NCBI GenBank assembly: GCA_041392165.1
Contig: JAWKMN010000002.1
Location: 124,001 to 188,000 of the forward strand
Reading direction: 5' to 3'
Origin: Arenibacter sp041392165
Lineage (GTDB): Bacteria > Bacteroidota > Bacteroidia > Flavobacteriales > Flavobacteriaceae
Length of the DNA stretch: 64,000 bases
In this document: positions 35,639 to 45,541 of the stretch, piece by piece
Numbering within the stretch: position 1 is the first letter of the stretch
How the letters are laid out: each line of letters starts with the position of its first letter
The notes under the pieces: model-generated
Seen by the model: only the letters and a program-made list of their open reading frames with translations
Database searches by the model: none
What the model was told of the DNA's origin: nothing
Position numbers and translations under genes: made by a program

Positions 35639-37231
35639 GTGAATATATTTGAAAGGAAAACAATAATTGAAAATCTGGCGCCGTCCGAGGAATGGGATAC
35701 CATTGTTATCGGGGGCGGTGCGACCGGTCTTGGTGTGGCATTGGACAGTGTTACAAGAGGCTATAGGACACTTTTGCTGGAACAGGTGGATTTTGCCAAG
35801 GGAACATCGAGTAGGAGTACCAAACTGGTCCATGGTGGGGTCCGTTATTTGGCCCAGGGCGATTTGGGACTGGTCAGGGAAGCTTTGTACGAACGGGGGT
35901 TGTTGGCGGCAAATGCGGCCCATTTGGTAAAAAACCAATCGTTTATTATCCCCAATTACAAATGGTGGGGCGGTATGTTTTATACGATCGGGCTCAAGGT
36001 ATATGATTTTTTGGCGGGCAGGCTGAGCCTGGGCGAATCCGTGCATATTGGCAGATCGGAGACACTTAGGCGTGCAAAGACCCTTAAAACAAATAAACTA
36101 AAGGGCGGGGTTGTATATCATGATGGGCAATTTGATGATTCCAGGTTAGCGGTAAATTTAGCACAGACCTGTGTCGAAAAAGGGGCTGCCATTCTGAACC
36201 ATTTTCGGGTTGTCCAATTATTAAAGGATGGTCAGGGGGCCGTGTGCGGTGTTGTTGGCAAGGACCTTGAAACGAATATGGAATACCGTTTGCATGCCAA
36301 GGTGGTGGTCAATGCAACAGGTGTCTTTACGGATCAAATTTTAAAAATGGATGATCGGAGGGCAAAGAATATGGTCCGTCCCAGTCAAGGAATCCATTTG
36401 GTGGTGGATAGGTCTTTTCTGCCAGGGGAGGATGCCATAATGATACCGAAGACAGATGATGGTAGGGTCCTGTTTTTGGTCCCTTGGCACAATAGGGTGT
36501 TAATAGGTACGACCGACACCGTACTGGATGACCATAGTATTGAGCCTGTTGCCCTAGAGGATGAAGTCGATTTTATTATCGGTACCGCTAACCGTTACCT
36601 TTCCAAAAGTGTTTCTAGGAAAAACGTACTCAGCGTTTTTGCAGGCCTAAGGCCATTGGCAGCTCCACAGAATGGATCCGAAAAAACAAAGGAAATTTCC
36701 AGAAGCCATAAAATCATGGTTTCGAAATCCAACTTGGTAACAATCACCGGAGGTAAATGGACCACATATAGAAAGATGGCCCAAGATACCATTGATAGTA
36801 TCATTAGGATGGGGATACTGCCCAAAAGAAAGTGTGTTACCCATAACCTCGGAATCCACGGTTCAACCAAGGATTTGTTTGAAGATGATCATTTAACGAT
36901 TTATGGAAGTGATAGGGGGGGCATTTTGAGGTTAGTGGAAGAATCTCCGGAATTAGGGGAAAAAATACATCCAAATTTGGAGTTCATTAAGGCGGAAGTT
37001 GTTTGGGCGGCCCGTTATGAGATGGCCAGAACTGTTGAGGACGTTCTTGCAAGAAGGGTGAGGATATTATTTCTCGATGCTCAAGCCTCTATGGAGATTG
37101 CCCCTATAGTTGCGAAAATTTTGGCTGCAGAAATGGATATGGATTTGCTGTGGCAGGAAAAACAGATATCGGATTTTAAGGCCATGGCAAATAAGTATGT
37201 TTTAAAGGAAACCTTAAATCCGGCCTTTTAA
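35639..37231 (+). CDS. glpD: Aerobic glycerol-3-phosphate dehydrogenase
   Basis: 530 residues from a GTG start at 35639. FAD motif Val-Ile-Gly-Gly-Gly-Ala-Thr-Gly-Leu-Gly at ~23-32, the Gly-Thr-Ser-Ser-Arg-Ser-Thr-Lys-Leu-Val-His-Gly-Gly loop near 57-70, and Gly-Gly-Lys-Trp-Thr-Thr-Tyr-Arg near 372-379 are those of GlpD/GlpA. It oxidises glycerol-3-phosphate to dihydroxyacetone phosphate and reduces quinone. First gene of the glpDKF group, 39 bp before glpK. Confidence 0.92.
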   Translation: MNIFERKTIIENLAPSEEWDTIVIGGGATGLGVALDSVTRGYRTLLLEQVDFAKGTSSRSTKLVHGGVRYLAQGDLGLVREALYERGLLAANAAHLVKNQSFIIPNYKWWGGMFYTIGLKVYDFLAGRLSLGESVHIGRSETLRRAKTLKTNKLKGGVVYHDGQFDDSRLAVNLAQTCVEKGAAILNHFRVVQLLKDGQGAVCGVVGKDLETNMEYRLHAKVVVNATGVFTDQILKMDDRRAKNMVRPSQGIHLVVDRSFLPGEDAIMIPKTDDGRVLFLVPWHNRVLIGTTDTVLDDHSIEPVALEDEVDFIIGTANRYLSKSVSRKNVLSVFAGLRPLAAPQNGSEKTKEISRSHKIMVSKSNLVTITGGKWTTYRKMAQDTIDSIIRMGILPKRKCVTHNLGIHGSTKDLFEDDHLTIYGSDRGGILRLVEESPELGEKIHPNLEFIKAEVVWAARYEMARTVEDVLARRVRILFLDAQASMEIAPIVAKILAAEMDMDLLWQEKQISDFKAMANKYVLKETLNPAF

Positions 37232-37270
37232 ATTTTATGAAGACAATTTTTTAATCTATGATTTTCTAAT

Positions 37271-38769
37271 ATGGAGAAATATATACTTGCGTTAGATCAA
37301 GGGACAACAAGTTCCAGGGCCGTAATCTTTGACCAGAAAGGAGATATTGTATCGATGGCCCAAAAAGAGTTTACACAATATTTTCCCGAACCAGGTTGGG
37401 TAGAGCATGATCCGGTCGAAATCTGGTCCGCCCAGGCGGGCATAGCAGCGGAGGTTGTGACCAAAAAAGGATTAAGTGGGGCCAATATTGCCGCTATTGG
37501 CATTACCAATCAGCGGGAGACTGTAGTTGTTTGGGATAAAAGAACCGGGGATCCGGTATATAACGCTATTGTGTGGCAGGACAAAAGGACGGCAGATTTT
37601 TGCGATGAGCTGAAATTAGCAGGGAAGGCCGACCTGATAAGGGCAAAAACAGGTTTGGTCATTGATTCCTATTTCTCGGCCTCAAAGGTGAAATGGATCT
37701 TGGATAATGTCACTGGGGCCAGAGCCCTCTGCGAATGCCGGTAATTTGTTGTTCGGGACCATAGATTCCTGGTTGGATCTGGAAAATGACCCAAGGGGAA
37801 CTGTATATAACGGATGTTACCAACGCCAGTAGGACTTTAATATTTAATATAAATACGTTGGAATGGGATGACGAATTATTGGAGTTGTTCACTATTCCTA
37901 AAAATATGCTGCCCCAAGTAAAGCAATCAAGTGAAGTTTATGGCCATACACATCCCAATTTTTTTGCGCATAGGATACCTATAGCCGGAATTGCCGGTGA
38001 TCAACAGGCGGCACTTTTTGGCCAGATGTGTACTAAACCCGGAATGGTAAAGAATACATATGGCACGGGATGCTTCATGCTAATGAATATTGGTGATGAA
38101 CCGATCATTTCCACCAATAATTTATTGACGACCATAGCTTGGAAGGTTAACGGTAAAACGCACTATGCCCTTGAGGGGAGTATTTTTATTGCAGGGGCCG
38201 TTGTGCAATGGTTGAGGGATAGTCTAAAAATTATCTCCAGCTCCTCCGAGGTAGAAGAATCGGCTTCCTCCGTGGATAGTTCCGATGGGGTTTATTTTGT
38301 ACCGGCATTTGCGGGACTGGGAGCTCCGCATTGGAGCCAAAAAGCAAGGGGAACTGTATTTGGGCTTACTAGGGGCAGTTCCGATGCCCATATTTCCAGA
38401 GCCGCCTTGGAATCTATTGCCTACCAGACAATGGATGTTTTAAAGGCCATGGAAGCCGATTCGGGAGTGGAAATAAAAGAGCTCCGGGTAGATGGAGGGG
38501 CAACGGTAAACGATATGTTGATGCAGTTTCAGGCCGATGTATTGGATACTATAACGGTTCGGCCCGAGGTGGTGGAGACCACAGTCATGGGTGCTGCATA
38601 TTTAGCGGGATTGGCAGTGGGTTATTGGAAAGATCAAGAGGAAATCCAAAGGATCTGGAAGACCGACCGACATTTTGTGCCTACCGATGATCGAGAACAG
38701 ATCCAACAGGGCATAAAAGGATGGTACAGGGCAATTGATACCCTTCAATATTGGGCGGAGAAAGATTAA
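37271..38769 (+). pseudogene. glpK: Glycerol kinase, two frameshifts
   Basis: FGGY kinase converting glycerol to glycerol-3-phosphate, ~499 residues when joined. The first frame (37271-37744) has Leu-Asp-Gln-Gly-Thr-Thr-Ser-Ser-Arg, Thr-Asn-Gln-Arg-Glu-Thr and Trp-Gln-Asp-Lys-Arg; the second (from 37786) has Gly-Asp-Gln-Gln-Ala-Ala-Leu-Phe-Gly, Gly-Thr-Gly-Cys-Phe-Met and Arg-Val-Asp-Gly-Gly-Ala. Between ~37730 and 37776 a middle frame continues the family sequence with Asn-Ala-Gly-Asn-Leu-Leu-Phe-Gly-Thr-Ile-Asp-Ser-Trp. One base is off near 37732 and there is one extra G at 37775-37776 (removing it gives Trp-Leu-Ile-Trp-Lys-Met-Thr). Flanking glpD and glpF are intact, so errors are a real option. 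Confidence 0.88.
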
Positions 38770-38790
38770 TCAATAAAATATAGATATAAA

Positions 38791-39531
38791 ATGACATCAT
38801 TTAATGCAGAAATTATTGGGACAATGTTATTGATCCTTTTGGGAGGGGGCGTAGTGGCCAATGTAGTGTTGAATCTTACCAAGGGACAAAACAGCGGGTG
38901 GATCGTAATTACAACAGGTTGGGCATTGGCAGTCTATGTAGGTGTTGTAGTGTCGGCACCTTACAGCGGAGCGCATTTAAACCCGGCGGTAAGTGTCGGA
39001 CTGGCCATTGCCGGTAGTTTTCCATGGCAGGATGTGCCCCATTATATATTGGGCCAATTGATAGGTTCGATGTTAGGTGCGTTTTTGGTATGGGCAATTT
39101 ATCGGAAACATTTTGATGCCACCTGTGAGCGGGGACTGAAAAAGGCAGTTTTCTGTACAGATCCCGCTATCCGTGATAGGGGCACTAATCTGATCAGTGA
39201 AATTGTGGGCACCTTCGTTTTGCTTTTTACGGTTCTTTATTTCACCGATGCTACCATTGGCGAAAATGAAACGGTCATAGGACTCGGCTCCTTAGGGGCA
39301 GTCCCCGTTGCATTTGTGGTTTGGTCAATAGGTCTGTCGCTGGGCGGAACAACGGGCTATGCCATTAACCCCGCCAGGGACCTGGGCCCTAGGATAATGT
39401 ATGCCATTTTGCCCATAAAGGGAAAGGGGAAGACAGATTGGGGATATTCCTGGATCCCCATTGTAGGGCCGTTGATAGGGGCCGCATTTGCAGCATTATT
39501 AATGTTGTTTTTATCGGGAATGGCTGCTTAG
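38791..39531 (+). CDS. glpF: Glycerol facilitator (aquaglyceroporin)
   Basis: 246 residues, MIP family with six TM helices and two half-helices: Asn-Pro-Ala in Leu-Asn-Pro-Ala-Val near 65-67 and Asn-Pro-Ala-Arg-Asp near 196-200. The Asp after the second motif is the classic sign of a glycerol channel rather than an aquaporin. It lets glycerol enter for phosphorylation by the upstream GlpK. It starts 19 bp after glpK. Confidence 0.92.
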   Translation: MTSFNAEIIGTMLLILLGGGVVANVVLNLTKGQNSGWIVITTGWALAVYVGVVVSAPYSGAHLNPAVSVGLAIAGSFPWQDVPHYILGQLIGSMLGAFLVWAIYRKHFDATCERGLKKAVFCTDPAIRDRGTNLISEIVGTFVLLFTVLYFTDATIGENETVIGLGSLGAVPVAFVVWSIGLSLGGTTGYAINPARDLGPRIMYAILPIKGKGKTDWGYSWIPIVGPLIGAAFAALLMLFLSGMAA

Positions 39532-40126
39532 AAAGATTATAGGTCGATTCACAAATAACGCCAGTACGGGGCGAAAAGGAACAGGACTTGGGATGGCTAA
39601 AGTAGGGCTGACAGTACACTGGTATATAGAAAAAATGAAAATAGCCTCGGATTCTCTAGTAATGACCGTAATTAAACATGGAAGAAGGTCATAATACAAT
39701 TTTTCATGCATTATTGCCACTTTAGGGTATTGGGTTTTTGGAATATATATTACTGTTAGCAGTTTTTGATTTATTAACCATTTTAAATTGTACTCCCACT
39801 TTGTATTTTATACTTTTGAAAGTACCGAATTGGGCAGGTCGTTCCTATAAGCTTTTAATTTTACATAAGAGTTTATGGGAAATTAATATTCTAAAAGATC
39901 TTTTTTGTTTTGGCAAACAAGGATGGGGTTGCTTTCTTTTAATCAATCTAATATAATTGCTTAACAAGTCCACTTTTTGCTGTTGTAATGCCACACATGA
40001 AGGGGATTTTATTGGGCTTAAAGAACCATATGGAATAGAAGGATCGACGGTTAATTATAAATAGTCAACAATGTTACACTCTATTCGAAGACAAGGCATG
40101 TAAAAGTAAGGAGGATTTGACTGCCC
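39532..40126. other. Intergenic region between glp genes and the ECF sigma gene
   Basis: Nearly 600 bases without a supported gene; one 72-codon open stretch (39738-39956) has no family or start context. From ~40039 the frame is open into the sigma gene (see that entry). The rest is AT-rich. Confidence 0.45.
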
Positions 40127-40657
40127 TTGTCAAGGATACACCTGAGTTGGTATTTGAAACCATCTTTCGCCTATTATGATAAACTGTTCCATATAGCAAG
40201 AACTTATCTTGGCACTAAAGAAGATGCCGAAGAGATTACCCGTAACGCGCTTTTCCTGAATCTTTGGAGCAATATTATCCATATCGGTGATATCAATAAT
40301 TTAAACCATTATCTATTTACACTTACTAAAAATGCTTGTTTCAATCATTTGAAACACAGGAAGGTCAAGTCTAATTATCACAGTGAAAAAACGGTGGCTG
40401 TTCACACTCAGTACCTTCAGAGCGATACGGAATCCTATGTGTTGGAAAATGAACTTAGAAAAAAAATTGATGATGCCATCGCCGACTTACCGGAAAAATG
40501 TAGGACAATCTTTGTTCAAAGTAGGTTTGACGGGTTGAAAAATAGACAAATAGCTAAAGTTCACGGCATTTCCAAAAGAACTGTCGACAATCATATTTCC
40601 AAGGGGATAAGGCATTTAAAGCTCCAACTGAAAGAGTTTACTTTGTTTTTGTTGTAA
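40127..40657 (+). CDS. ECF RNA polymerase sigma-70 factor, possible 5' frameshift
   Basis: 176 residues of the Bacteroidetes ECF type that partner with FecR anti-sigma. Region 2: His-Ile-Ala-Arg-Thr-Tyr-Leu-Gly...Glu-Asp-Ala-Glu-Glu-Ile; region 4: Leu-Pro-Glu-Lys-Cys-Arg-x-Ile-Phe near 117-125, with helix-turn-helix Gln-Ile-Ala-Lys-Val-His-Gly-Ile-Ser-Lys-Arg-Thr-Val. The listed start is doubtful: the upstream frame, open from 40039, reads ...Thr-Pro-Glu-Leu-Val-Phe-Glu-Thr-Ile-Phe-Arg (the normal N-terminal part of such factors) and joins this frame if one C at ~40170-40171 is removed. No good ATG is visible for the longer form. It is 62 bp before the fecR gene. Confidence 0.8.
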   Translation: MSRIHLSWYLKPSFAYYDKLFHIARTYLGTKEDAEEITRNALFLNLWSNIIHIGDINNLNHYLFTLTKNACFNHLKHRKVKSNYHSEKTVAVHTQYLQSDTESYVLENELRKKIDDAIADLPEKCRTIFVQSRFDGLKNRQIAKVHGISKRTVDNHISKGIRHLKLQLKEFTLFLL

Positions 40658-40719
40658 TTTATTTTTCCTCGAGTAGGTATATTATAGTCCTGAGTTGTCT
40701 TTAGTATATAGCCAAAGAT

Positions 40720-41862
40720 ATGGACAACAAACTACTCTTTAAATATATACAGGGATTTACTTCCGAGGAAGAGAATGCAAAAATTGAAGACTGGATTTTG
40801 CATTCCGAAGAGAATGCAAAGAGGTACAACCGCATTAAAACAAATTTTGCCCTTGATTCCTTTGCCCATACTCGGGAAGAACTTTCCATAGATCGGGCAT
40901 ACGAGGTTTTTAGAAATAAGCACATAAGACCAAAAGTCCCTCATTTTAAAAAAACCAAAAATGTATGGCGTTATGCGGCAATAATCGTATTTCTGCTGGC
41001 AACCACTGTTTTTATATACAATGGGCAACAGGCCGGCGATATGGCAGTACCAAACAATGCCATTATTTTGAAAAGAGCCAATGGTTCCATTGAAATTGTT
41101 CAAGAAAATGGGAGTTTTAATGTATTGGACAGTTCTGGAAAAATTGTAGGCAAACAAAATGGGCATAGTTTGGTCTACGTCAAAGACAGTACCAAAACTA
41201 TATTGGAATATAATACTTTGGCCGTGCCCAATGGAAAAACCTTTGAACTGACCTTGTCCGACGGTACTTACGTGCACCTTAATTCGGGTTCTTCCCTTAC
41301 CTATCCGGTTCAGTTTTTAAAAGAAACGGATAGGCAAGTGTATGTAAAAGGGGAGGCCTTTTTTAAAGTGGCCAAAGATACCCTGCTATCTTTTATCGTT
41401 AATGCCGATGAATTGAATGTTCAGGTATTAGGGACCCAGTTCAACGTTCAGGCATATCAAGAAGACGAGGTCACAGAAATTGTACTCGTTGAAGGTTCCG
41501 TAAGCCTTTTTACCGATAAAAATGGCAACGACCCATTAATAAATACCTTGTTGCGGCCAGGTTCTAAAGCGTCTTTTAATAAAATGGAAGAAGGAATCAC
41601 AACATTATCGGTAGACACGGACATATACACGTCTTGGAGGAAAGGCGAACTGGCCTTTAGAAATATGACCATGGAAAATATCTTGAAAAAATTGGAAAGA
41701 CATTACAATGTTATTATAGTCAATACAAATTCGGCCATTTCGAAAGAGCGGTTCAACGCCAATTTTGGGAACGAGCCCATTCTGGACAATGTCCTGGAAG
41801 ATTTAAAACGAAATTATGGAATCGATTACAAAATCGAAGCGGATATAATAACCATCTATTAA
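40720..41862 (+). CDS. FecR-family anti-sigma factor
   Basis: 380 residues: cytoplasmic N-terminal domain (1-85) that would hold the sigma factor, one TM helix at ~86-106, then a periplasmic FecR domain (~165-265; Val-Pro-Asn-Gly-Lys, Leu-Ser-Asp-Gly-Thr, Leu-Asn-Ser-Gly-Ser, Val-Leu-Gly-Thr-Gln-Phe-Asn-Val) and a C-terminal DUF4974 domain (~310-380). It reads occupancy of the SusC N-terminal domain and releases the upstream ECF factor. It is followed by a hairpin and the SusC gene. Confidence 0.9.
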   Translation: MDNKLLFKYIQGFTSEEENAKIEDWILHSEENAKRYNRIKTNFALDSFAHTREELSIDRAYEVFRNKHIRPKVPHFKKTKNVWRYAAIIVFLLATTVFIYNGQQAGDMAVPNNAIILKRANGSIEIVQENGSFNVLDSSGKIVGKQNGHSLVYVKDSTKTILEYNTLAVPNGKTFELTLSDGTYVHLNSGSSLTYPVQFLKETDRQVYVKGEAFFKVAKDTLLSFIVNADELNVQVLGTQFNVQAYQEDEVTEIVLVEGSVSLFTDKNGNDPLINTLLRPGSKASFNKMEEGITTLSVDTDIYTSWRKGELAFRNMTMENILKKLERHYNVIIVNTNSAISKERFNANFGNEPILDNVLEDLKRNYGIDYKIEADIITIY

Positions 41863-41958
41863 CCACAAATACTATGAACAGCCTATGACATAAAACCAAA
41901 GAATTACCTGAAGTATAAAGGTCACGATTTAATGGGCACTCTTAAGCAGTAGCAAAAA

Positions 41959-41990
41959 AAATCGGAAAATGCGTCAACATTTCCCGATTT
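41959..41990 (+). terminator. Hairpin terminator after fecR
   Basis: AAATCGGAAAATG (41959-41971) pairs with CATTTCCCGATTT (41978-41990) with one mismatch and a 6-nt loop. It separates the sigma/anti-sigma genes from the susCD operon, so the latter has its own promoter, which would be the sigma target. Confidence 0.6.
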
Positions 41991-42041
41991 TATAATCGTG
42001 ATCAAACCATAAGTTTATCACTAAAAAAACAACACAAAAGT

Positions 42042-45000
42042 ATGAAAAAAATTCATAGGCCAGTTATTGGCCCTCGTTTGCTATTAAAATTTGACTTAAA
42101 GATGAAACTCAGCGTCTTGTTGGTTATAGCCACTTTTTTTACCCTCCAGGCAAACACCTCCTACGGTCAGTTTACAAAAATCACTTTAAACTTGGATAAT
42201 GTATCCTTGGAGCAATTATTTAATGAAATTGAGAAAAGTACCGAATTTCGTTTTGTATACAGAATCGGGGATTTGGACTTAAAAAGGACATTATCCTTAA
42301 AAGTAAAAGAAGAAAGGGTAACCCATGTAATCCAACGTATTTTTAAAGGCACGAATATTACAATCGATGTTAGGGATCGCCTAATATATTTGGTACGAGA
42401 CAAGGTATCTGTGGTGGTGCCGAAAACGGGTCCCAAAAAACCAAAGGAACAACAAGTTGTAAGTGGAAAGATCGTTGAAGAAAGCGGAATGCCTTTGCCC
42501 GGTGCCAGTATTGTGGAAAAAGGTACCTTAAACGGTACTATGGCCGATTTCGAAGGAAATTTTAGTCTCTCCGTTTCTAATCTCCCCGTTGTTATTGAAG
42601 TTTCCTTTATGGGTTTTAAAAACAGGGAAGTGACTCTGGAATCAACCGAACCTATGGACATTGTCCTTGAGGAAGCGGCCAATTTAATGGATGAGGTAAT
42701 AGTCACCGCCTTGGGGATGAAACGCCAGGAAAAGGTAATGGGTTATGCACAACAAACCTTGGATTCCAAAATTCTTTCCGAAGCCCCATCAACAAATTGG
42801 TCAAGTGGCCTTCAGGGGAAAGTTGCCGGATTAAATATTATTTCCGGAGGAACGGGACCTATCAATTCTCAAAATATACAGCTCAGGGGAGCCACTTCCC
42901 TGGATCCCGGAGGAAACAATGCATTAATTGTAATAGACGGGGTCGCTATGAATCAGGAAGCAACCGCTTATGGGGATAACGTTGGGGCCGCATATGGAAC
43001 AGAGGCTCCGGTAGATTATGGAAACGCGGTTTCCGAATTGAACCAAAATGACATTGAAAGTGTAACGGTTTTGAAAGGCCCATCGGCTGCAGCGCTTTAT
43101 GGCTCTAGGGCAGCAAATGGCGTATTGATCATTACCACCAAATCAGGCAAATCCAATCATAAACTAGGGGTCAGTTATAGCTCTACCGCCACTTTTGATG
43201 AGATCATCAATTGGCCAAACTATCAATACGAGTATGGTGCCGGAGGAATTGGCCGCCTAAATACCGATGGAGATTTTTACTATTCCTTTGGAGATTCCGC
43301 TGATGGTCCGAGCACAAATACGCCAGAGGCCTTTGGACCCAAGTTCAACGGACAATACTATTATCAATATGATCCATTAACCCAAAGTCAAGGCACTGAA
43401 CGGACCTTATGGAGGCCTTATAAAAATAATATGAAAGATTTTTATAGGACTGGTCTTACTTTGGAAAATTCTATTTCTATTCAGGGTGGGGATTCCAAAG
43501 GTTCCATGAGGGCCAATATAACCCATATCAAGAATGACTATATAACCCCAAATTCAGGTTTTACTAAAAATTCTGCCTCATTTAACGGAAACTATCAGAT
43601 TTCCGAAAAAATAAAAATTTCCTCTGTAGTCAATTATAACAACCGAGAAAGCGAAAATTTGCCGGCTTTCGGTATAAGTAACGGCTCATTGGGCTATGCC
43701 ATGATGTTTCTGATGCCCAGTGTGGATATGCAATGGTATAAGCCCATTTGGCAAAATGGAAAGGAAAACCTTGAACAATTAAACCCGTTTTCCAATTGGT
43801 CCAGTAACCCTTACTATTTAATGTACGTGGACACCAACCCAATTAGCAGCAATCAAATTATTGGGAATATCAAAACAGAGGTTACCCTTACAGACCATCT
43901 GGATTTTATGGGAAGGATATCCATGAATTCATTGGCCCAGCTCAGGGAAACCCATAGAGGGTATTCAAGTAAGAAACATCCCCTTGGGTATTACGGAAGA
44001 CAGGATATTTCCAGCCAAGAGATCAATTCCGACTTTTTGTTTACTTACAAAAACAAATTTTCGGACGTACTTGATTATAATTTAACTGCAGGTGGTAGCC
44101 ATATGAGCTATGTACATAGAAATGTCATGTCTTCCGTAGACGCTTTGATCGTTCCTTCAGTGTATACATTGTCTAATGGAGTGAACAACCCCTTAGTGAA
44201 GACCAATGATTCCGAAAAGCAAATCAATAGCTTTTACGGCCTTCTTTCGTTAGGGTTCAAGGACCTTATCTTTCTGGATTTCACAGGAAGAAATGACTGG
44301 TCCAGTACCTTGCCCAAGGAACACAATTCCTTTTTCTATCCGTCCGTTAGTTCAAGTTTCATACTTTCCGATATGTTTGATTTCCCGGATAAAGTAACCT
44401 ATCTTAAATACAGGTTGTCCTATGCCAAGGTAGGTAGTGATGCCGATCCGTATCAAACCTCCAAATACTACAGTCAGAGTGGCTTTCCCAGTTCGGCAAC
44501 AGTGCCGGCAACCATGTTCAACCAACGCCTCAAACCTGAAATTACCTCTAGTTGGGAAACGGGAATAGACTATAGAATGTTTAATAATCGACTTGGAATA
44601 GACCTTACTTTATATACTGCGAATACGGATAATCAGATCTTGGTTTTGCCTAACGACATCGTATCCGGTTATAGTAACCGAGTCATCAATGCCGGTTTGG
44701 TAAAAAACAGGGGTGTTGAAATCGTACTGAACGGAACACCGATCAGAACCAATGACTTTGAATGGAAACTAACCGGTAATTGGTCTACGAACGATAATGA
44801 GATTATGGAACTTACCGATAATATGGAACAACAAACATTGACCACAGTCTGGCAATCCAGCCTTATTGCTACCGTTGGGGGCAGTACATCGGATGTGTGG
44901 GGGACTAAGTTTGTAAGGGACCCTGAAGGAAATAAGGTGTATAAAAATGGGGTTCCCGTTCGTACCAGTTCAAAAGAATATATTGGAAATACAGCTCCGG

Positions 45001-45527
45001 ATTGGAAAGCCGGACTTACCAACACATTAACTTACAACAACCTTAGACTCAGTTTTACTTTTGACGGGCAGTACGGTGGGTTAATTTACTCAGGAACGTA
45101 TAATCGGTCCTCATGGGCGGGGACATTGGCCAATACACTTCCCGGTCGGGACGAAGGTGTCATTATAGGGGAAGGCGTCGTTCAGAACAATGATGGGTCT
45201 TACTCCCCTAATACCGAGCCTATAAATACGCAAACCTACTATGGTCAGTACCATCAGGTTGCGGAGGCAGGTGTCTTTGATTCATCATTCCTGAAGTTTA
45301 GGGAAATCTCATTGGGCTATTCGTTTCCAAAAAGCGTGACCAATAACCTGAACATAGCAAACTTATCATTAAGTGTTTTCGGCAGGAATTTGGCTATTTT
45401 CGACAACTACCCCATGACCGATCCTGAAGCTGGAACAAGGAACGGAACAGTTTTCGTTCCCGGTCTGGAAATGACCCCTATGCCCTATACCGCTTCTTTT
45501 GGAGCTAATTTGAAAATTGACTTTTAA
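42042..45527 (+). CDS. SusC/RagA-type TonB-linked outer-membrane receptor with N-terminal STN domain
   Basis: 1161 residues. Signal region to ~43 (Thr-Ser-Tyr-Gly-Gln). An STN (secretin/TonB short N-terminal) domain at ~50-120 marks it as a signalling receptor for a FecR. Next come a carboxypeptidase-D regulatory-like domain (~140-215; Val-Ser-Gly-Lys-Ile-Val...Leu-Pro-Gly-Ala-Ser), the plug (~225-375; Gln-Leu-Arg-Gly, Val-Ile-Asp-Gly, Leu-Lys-Gly-Pro-Ser-Ala-Ala-Ala-Leu-Tyr-Gly) and the barrel, ending Leu-Lys-Ile-Asp-Phe. It imports an unknown oligomer with the SusD encoded 15 bp downstream. Confidence 0.93.
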   Translation: MKKIHRPVIGPRLLLKFDLKMKLSVLLVIATFFTLQANTSYGQFTKITLNLDNVSLEQLFNEIEKSTEFRFVYRIGDLDLKRTLSLKVKEERVTHVIQRIFKGTNITIDVRDRLIYLVRDKVSVVVPKTGPKKPKEQQVVSGKIVEESGMPLPGASIVEKGTLNGTMADFEGNFSLSVSNLPVVIEVSFMGFKNREVTLESTEPMDIVLEEAANLMDEVIVTALGMKRQEKVMGYAQQTLDSKILSEAPSTNWSSGLQGKVAGLNIISGGTGPINSQNIQLRGATSLDPGGNNALIVIDGVAMNQEATAYGDNVGAAYGTEAPVDYGNAVSELNQNDIESVTVLKGPSAAALYGSRAANGVLIITTKSGKSNHKLGVSYSSTATFDEIINWPNYQYEYGAGGIGRLNTDGDFYYSFGDSADGPSTNTPEAFGPKFNGQYYYQYDPLTQSQGTERTLWRPYKNNMKDFYRTGLTLENSISIQGGDSKGSMRANITHIKNDYITPNSGFTKNSASFNGNYQISEKIKISSVVNYNNRESENLPAFGISNGSLGYAMMFLMPSVDMQWYKPIWQNGKENLEQLNPFSNWSSNPYYLMYVDTNPISSNQIIGNIKTEVTLTDHLDFMGRISMNSLAQLRETHRGYSSKKHPLGYYGRQDISSQEINSDFLFTYKNKFSDVLDYNLTAGGSHMSYVHRNVMSSVDALIVPSVYTLSNGVNNPLVKTNDSEKQINSFYGLLSLGFKDLIFLDFTGRNDWSSTLPKEHNSFFYPSVSSSFILSDMFDFPDKVTYLKYRLSYAKVGSDADPYQTSKYYSQSGFPSSATVPATMFNQRLKPEITSSWETGIDYRMFNNRLGIDLTLYTANTDNQILVLPNDIVSGYSNRVINAGLVKNRGVEIVLNGTPIRTNDFEWKLTGNWSTNDNEIMELTDNMEQQTLTTVWQSSLIATVGGSTSDVWGTKFVRDPEGNKVYKNGVPVRTSSKEYIGNTAPDWKAGLTNTLTYNNLRLSFTFDGQYGGLIYSGTYNRSSWAGTLANTLPGRDEGVIIGEGVVQNNDGSYSPNTEPINTQTYYGQYHQVAEAGVFDSSFLKFREISLGYSFPKSVTNNLNIANLSLSVFGRNLAIFDNYPMTDPEAGTRNGTVFVPGLEMTPMPYTASFGANLKIDF

Positions 45528-45541
45528 TTTAAAAAAATCCC

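Noticed and set aside
39738..39956. 72-codon hydrophobic open frame after glpF
   Set aside because: No ribosome-binding context, family or conservation signal; likely chance in AT-rich DNA.
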